From assembly GCA_020634975.1 (NCBI GenBank), contig JACKAQ010000001.1, positions 3,410,001 through 3,474,000 of the forward strand: a DNA stretch of 64,000 nucleotides. Reading direction: 5' to 3'. Numbering within the stretch: the first letter of the stretch is position 1; the number at the start of each line of letters is the position of its first letter. Shown in pieces: positions 60,192 to 64,000 of this stretch. Under the pieces are notes generated by a model, which searched no databases, was not told the DNA's origin, and worked only from the letters and a program-made list of their open reading frames with translations. This stretch comes from JACKAQ01 sp020634975 [NCBI: Calditrichia bacterium]. GTDB lineage: Bacteria > Calditrichota > Calditrichia > RBG-13-44-9. The position numbers and the translations under genes are program-made.

Positions 60192-63032
60192 TTATTCTGT
60201 TGGCAGCAATTGGAACCGGGCAACATTCGGTGTGCTAAAATACTGTTGCGCGGCTGCCCTGATCCCCTCAACGGATAGCTGCTCGATAAAAGACGGCGTT
60301 TGTAAAATGTTATTGGGGTTTTCCGCGTTCCACAAATAAAATTGCAACGTGGAAAGCCAATACCCGTTGCGGCGCAAGTTGATTTCATTTTCACGGCGGA
60401 GGCTTTCCTGCACTTTTTGCAGGTATTGCGGATCGACATCAACCGTTTTCAGGCTATCAATTTGTTCAAATACCAGCTGGGTCAATTCGTTTACGCGATC
60501 CGGGGCGCAGCCAAAAGCGATGCGTATTTCGTAAGTGCTTTCGGGATAATGACTGGTGGACGCGCTAACGCCCACACCGTATGTGCCGCCCTGATCTTCG
60601 CGTAACGTTTCGCGCAGTTTGATTTGCAAAACAGATGCCATCGCCTGAATGGCCAGCCGATTACCGCGATCCCAATTAAACGATCCGTTAAAATATATTT
60701 CAACCTGTGCTTTTTCTTCGAGCCCTCTGTGCAGCGTTTTTTCGATACTGCCTGTTGGCGTTTCGATCTGTTCATCGCGCCAGTTTTCGCGATCGCCGGT
60801 TGCCGGCAGGCTGGCGAGATAGGTTTCCGCGAGCGATTCCAATTGCAGCAAATCGATATTGCCAACAAAAATAAACGTAAAATCTCCCGCATTTGCAAAT
60901 CGTTCCCGGAAAATTTGATAAGATTTTTGTAAATCCATTTCCTGCAACAACTTATCGGACCACGGGCGAGTGCGAAAATGGTAATCGGACATGGTAACCT
61001 GAACCGTATCGCTGAATGCTGTTCCCGGGTCTGCGGCGCGATTGGCCAGAAAACCGCGAATCTGCGCCTGATAGGCGAGATACGCCGTGCTATCCATCCG
61101 CGGCGCGGTGAAATAGAGGTGAATCAGCTGGAACATCGTTTCCAAATCCTCCGGCGATGCGCCGCCGCTGATGCCCTCGCTCATATTATTGATGCCCGGC
61201 GATACGCTGACATTTTTTCCGGCCAGTTTTTTTTCCAATTCGATGCGGTCAAAATTACCGATGCCGCCCATCGCAACCACCGATGCGGCGGTTTCCCCGG
61301 CGATGTAAACCGAGTCCGGATACAGCGATAGCCCACCGGGACTGAACGCGCGGAACAGCACCTGATCATTTTTGAAATCAGTGGTTTTGGCAAATATCCG
61401 CATTCCGTTGGATAGTTGCCATTCGTGAACATCCAGGCTATCGTTGTGAATTTTTTGCACAACATCGCCGGGCGCCGGCAGCGTGGAAATCAGCGGTTCA
61501 TCCGAAACATTATCTGCATAAGGCTCGATGTCGCTGTTCTGCACTGCTTCAAAAACGCTTTGCAATTCCGATTCATCCGGCAAATTCAACCCATCTTTTT
61601 CCGGCGCGTTTATCAAAACAACCCGGTTTTTTGTGTCGAGCAGTTCAGCGGCAACGGCGTTCACCTCTGCCAACGAAATTTCCGGGATGTATTGCTGCCA
61701 CAGTTCGTATTCGTAGGCAATGCCCGGAATCGGCTCGTCTTCGAAAAAATTGCGCAGGTATTCTGCAGCAAAATTCGCAGAGCCGGATTTGTCGCGTTCC
61801 CGGTAGGCTTGCTCAATTCCGCGGAGCATCTCGGATTTTTGGCGATCCAGTTCGCCCGGCGTCACCCCAAATTCGCGAATCCTGCGGGCTTCGGTGAGCA
61901 GCGCAGCCAAGCCTTTTGGCAACTCATTATCTTTCACAACAGCAGTCATGCTGAAAAACGATTTTGTGCGAACAAACCGCCCTTCGCCAACGCCGGCATA
62001 CAAAAACGGTGGTTCGGGCTGTTGCAGCAGCTCGTTCAAACGATTGTTGAGAATACTGTTATGCAGCGATTTTACCAAATTTTGGCGATAGGATGTCAGG
62101 CTGTTTTCCGGTTCGACCGGTTTTTTGTAATATACGCTGATGCTGGTATATGTCGCTTCCGGGTCGGTTGCGGTGGAAAACAGTGTTTCCGCATGATCCG
62201 GCACCGGAAATTCCTGACGCTTTCGGGGATTTTCTGATGCGGGAATTGGCGCGAAATGCTCACGGATTAATGCTTCAATTTGCGCCACCTCAAAATCGCC
62301 GACGGCAACAACCGCCATCATATCCGGGCGATACCAATCCCGGTAAAATCTGCGAATCGTTTCCACATCTGCGGTTTCGATAATCTCTTTTTTGCCGATG
62401 GGCAAGCGCTCCGCGTATTTGGAATTATGAAATAAAATCGGGAATTGTTTGTCCAGCATTCGCGCATTTGCACCGCGGCCGAGTCGCCATTCTTCCACAA
62501 TTACGCCGCGTTCCTTCTCTACTTCCTCAGGTAAAAAACTGATGTTGTGCGCCCAGTCGGAGAGAATCCGGAATGCAGTATCGACAATTGCTGTGCTGTC
62601 TGTGGGGATTTGGAGCATGTAAACGGTTTCGTCAAAACTGGTGTATGCGTTCAAATCCGGTCCAAAACGCATGCCGACAGATTCCAGATAATCGACGAGT
62701 GTCTGTTTCGGGAAATTTTCCGTTCCATTGAACGCCAGATGTTCCACAAAATGCGCCAATCCCCGCTGGTCATCATCTTCGAGAATTGAGCCGGCGTTGA
62801 TGCCCAATCGCAGTTCCGCACGATTTTGTGGCTCGCTGTTTTTGCGAATATAATAACGCAACCCGTTAGGTAACGTCCCGGTTGTGATATTACTGTCCAG
62901 CGGCAGGTGATTTAGTGATGCGTTAGTCTCGGTGTCTGGCGAATAATTCTTTGTCGCGGTTGTGGAAACACCCGCACAGCCAGCAAATAACACAAATCCG
63001 GTTACTATTATTCCTCGGAGAAATATTCCCAT
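60192..63032 (-). CDS. M16-family zinc metallopeptidase, predicted lipoprotein
   Basis: A 946-residue insulinase/pitrilysin-type peptidase of full two-half length. A lipobox (LFAGC, Cys19) marks it as a lipoprotein of the envelope. The active half has the inverted zinc motif H94-F-V-E-H98 in GLAHFVEHLAFNG, and the downstream Glu in EKERGVIVEEWR. The second half (about 500-946) lacks the zinc motif, as usual, and would form the substrate clamp. Such enzymes degrade short peptides in the periplasm. GAGG precedes the ATG. The next gene, the pentapeptide-repeat fusion, follows by 44 bp and is probably co-transcribed. The promoter lies in the AT-rich region upstream. Confidence 0.94.
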   Translation of the reverse strand: MGIFLRGIIVTGFVLFAGCAGVSTTATKNYSPDTETNASLNHLPLDSNITTGTLPNGLRYYIRKNSEPQNRAELRLGINAGSILEDDDQRGLAHFVEHLAFNGTENFPKQTLVDYLESVGMRFGPDLNAYTSFDETVYMLQIPTDSTAIVDTAFRILSDWAHNISFLPEEVEKERGVIVEEWRLGRGANARMLDKQFPILFHNSKYAERLPIGKKEIIETADVETIRRFYRDWYRPDMMAVVAVGDFEVAQIEALIREHFAPIPASENPRKRQEFPVPDHAETLFSTATDPEATYTSISVYYKKPVEPENSLTSYRQNLVKSLHNSILNNRLNELLQQPEPPFLYAGVGEGRFVRTKSFFSMTAVVKDNELPKGLAALLTEARRIREFGVTPGELDRQKSEMLRGIEQAYRERDKSGSANFAAEYLRNFFEDEPIPGIAYEYELWQQYIPEISLAEVNAVAAELLDTKNRVVLINAPEKDGLNLPDESELQSVFEAVQNSDIEPYADNVSDEPLISTLPAPGDVVQKIHNDSLDVHEWQLSNGMRIFAKTTDFKNDQVLFRAFSPGGLSLYPDSVYIAGETAASVVAMGGIGNFDRIELEKKLAGKNVSVSPGINNMSEGISGGASPEDLETMFQLIHLYFTAPRMDSTAYLAYQAQIRGFLANRAADPGTAFSDTVQVTMSDYHFRTRPWSDKLLQEMDLQKSYQIFRERFANAGDFTFIFVGNIDLLQLESLAETYLASLPATGDRENWRDEQIETPTGSIEKTLHRGLEEKAQVEIYFNGSFNWDRGNRLAIQAMASVLQIKLRETLREDQGGTYGVGVSASTSHYPESTYEIRIAFGCAPDRVNELTQLVFEQIDSLKTVDVDPQYLQKVQESLRRENEINLRRNGYWLSTLQFYLWNAENPNNILQTPSFIEQLSVEGIRAAAQQYFSTPNVARFQLLPTE

Positions 63033-63748
63033 TTTAATCCTCTATTTCCTTTTAAAAGCAGCAAATTTCGTTTTGTTTTGTGTAAGCTAAAACATCATAA
63101 AATTTATACTTTAAAAAATGTTTTCCAATATTTTGATAAAATAGTGGATTTACCGGTTACCTAACCCTATTTCAACATTAGAGTTCTCTAATTGTTGCGA
63201 AATTTCAATGCTTAATATCCATTTAATATACGAAAATTTATATTTTTTTACTCGCTCATTTTTTGAGGCAATATGTTCTATAAGTGTTGATTTTATGTCG
63301 CTTTGTCACAATTTCTCATATTTGCTAAACCTAAAAAATAGCTGAATTATAAGTAATATTGTATTTTTTTTTGCTATCATCTGATATTAAATTTTTTGTC
63401 AAAGAGTAAGGTATAAACGCTCTTCTTAATGTGACCTCGGGTGATTAACCAAAAAATAAATATGCAAGAAAAGCAATAAATTCTTATTAATCATTTTTGT
63501 GATATTACAATCACATTTCAATTCCGATACAGGTTATTTTCATCTCGTGAAGAATCAGAGTGTTTTTTTTAGAATTTTTTGAAAAAACGGGTATGATTCT
63601 GTTGAATTCTTTGAATGTGGTTCGCTAAAAGTCATTTTTTGGAAAAATCTTCCATAATATAACGGATTATGCTTTATATACCGGTTTGCGCGTTAAATGG
63701 AATAGAATACCGGTTATTATTTGAAACAAAATAAGGGATTAAGAAGAA
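63033..63748. other. AT-rich gene-free region
   Basis: 716 bp of markedly AT-rich DNA, with many T/A runs, between the M16 gene and a divergent glycosyltransferase gene. No open frame of note, no RNA gene and no long hairpin was seen. It must hold two promoters. A small RNA cannot be ruled out. Confidence 0.6.
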
Positions 63749-64000
63749 ATGGAAACTATTGTGGTCAGACAAAATAAACTCCGGATTTTAATATACTGTA
63801 GTGATGCCAACGGAATGGGTAATACCAGCCGGACACTTTCCATTGCGACTCGTATTTCAGAACAAATTGATGATTGTGCTATTTTGTTGTTGACAGATTT
63901 ACCGATTATCGGACGTTATAAATGTCCTCAAAATATGGATTATGTCCATCTCCCCGGTATTGCCCGGGGTGATCGGCATGAATATGAGGCGCGGAATCTG
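63749..64000 (+). CDS. glycosyltransferase-like protein, N-terminal part (cut by window end)
   Basis: Eighty-four codons, open to the last base. The start METIVVRQNKLRILIYCSDA leads to NGMGNTSRTLSIATRIS. This is the opening pattern of MurG/GT28-like glycosyltransferases and of their relatives that start with a first strand, a glycine loop and RTL at the head of helix one. The following strand (CAILLLTDLPIIGRY) fits the same Rossmann-like fold. A purine-rich stretch (AAGGGATTAAGAAGAA) lies before ATG 63749. The donor-binding half is outside the window, so the assignment is at family level only. Confidence 0.6.
   Translation, partial: METIVVRQNKLRILIYCSDANGMGNTSRTLSIATRISEQIDDCAILLLTDLPIIGRYKCPQNMDYVHLPGIARGDRHEYEARNL

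Overview
This 64 kb window looks like an ordinary chromosomal segment of a Gram-negative bacterium of the FCB group, most plausibly close to Calditrichota, Ignavibacteria or KSB1-type lineages. The evidence is a short Bacteroidota-type principal sigma factor, a PorV/PorQ-type outer-membrane protein, secreted proteins ending in T9SS-like sorting modules (YPNPFNPSTT, FPNPFNPATT, YPNPFG), a hybrid two-component system of the reg_prop/Y_Y_Y/AraC type, TonB-dependent transport and lipoproteins. Base composition is even and moderate. I see no prophage, integrase, transposase, CRISPR array or rRNA. The exact taxon cannot be fixed without a search.

Layout. 1-10.7 kb is housekeeping: the end of an NAD(P)/FAD oxidoreductase, cytochrome bd oxidase (cydAB), an ECF sigma/anti-sigma pair, a dicarboxylate/amino-acid symporter with a class I/II aminotransferase, a Spy-like periplasmic protein, a GlmM-type phosphohexomutase and the principal sigma factor. 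tRNA-Arg(CCG) follows, then a sensor-less sigma-54 activator. From 27.3 down to 12.2 kb the minus strand carries the most striking unit. It encodes a HAMP-only membrane protein, a 2265-residue repeat surface protein, a PorV-like barrel, a 1007-residue TPR protein, an ExbB/TolQ channel protein, two different ExbD proteins, a TonB-type protein and a small secreted protein. It reads as a proton-powered envelope-spanning machine with its own surface fibre. One of the two ExbD proteins has lost the proton-carrying aspartate.

27.5-30.3 kb (minus) is a small operon: an MddA-like thiol methyltransferase, two small proteins, an OsmC-family protein and a SAM methyltransferase. It is bounded by a 40-bp perfect palindrome on one side and a cluster of small repeats on the other. 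30.7-39.6 kb (minus) holds a hybrid two-component regulator, then a TonB receptor / YfiR-like / hybrid kinase operon whose leader RNA may hide the receptor ribosome binding site. A long secreted BNR/PKD/FG-GAP protein follows on the plus strand.

44.2-48.2 kb (minus) is an iron locus: a DtxR-type regulator, a membrane-anchored DtxR-FeoA fusion, and FeoB split into separate GTPase and permease genes. After tRNA-Gly(CCC) come two membrane proteins, a double VanZ protein, a GT9 glycosyltransferase, a SLC13-like anion transporter, a secreted subtilase, a radical SAM protein and an esterase. Then follow a pentapeptide-repeat/transmembrane/propeller fusion and an M16 lipoprotein peptidase. An AT-rich gap of 0.7 kb precedes a truncated glycosyltransferase gene at the right edge.
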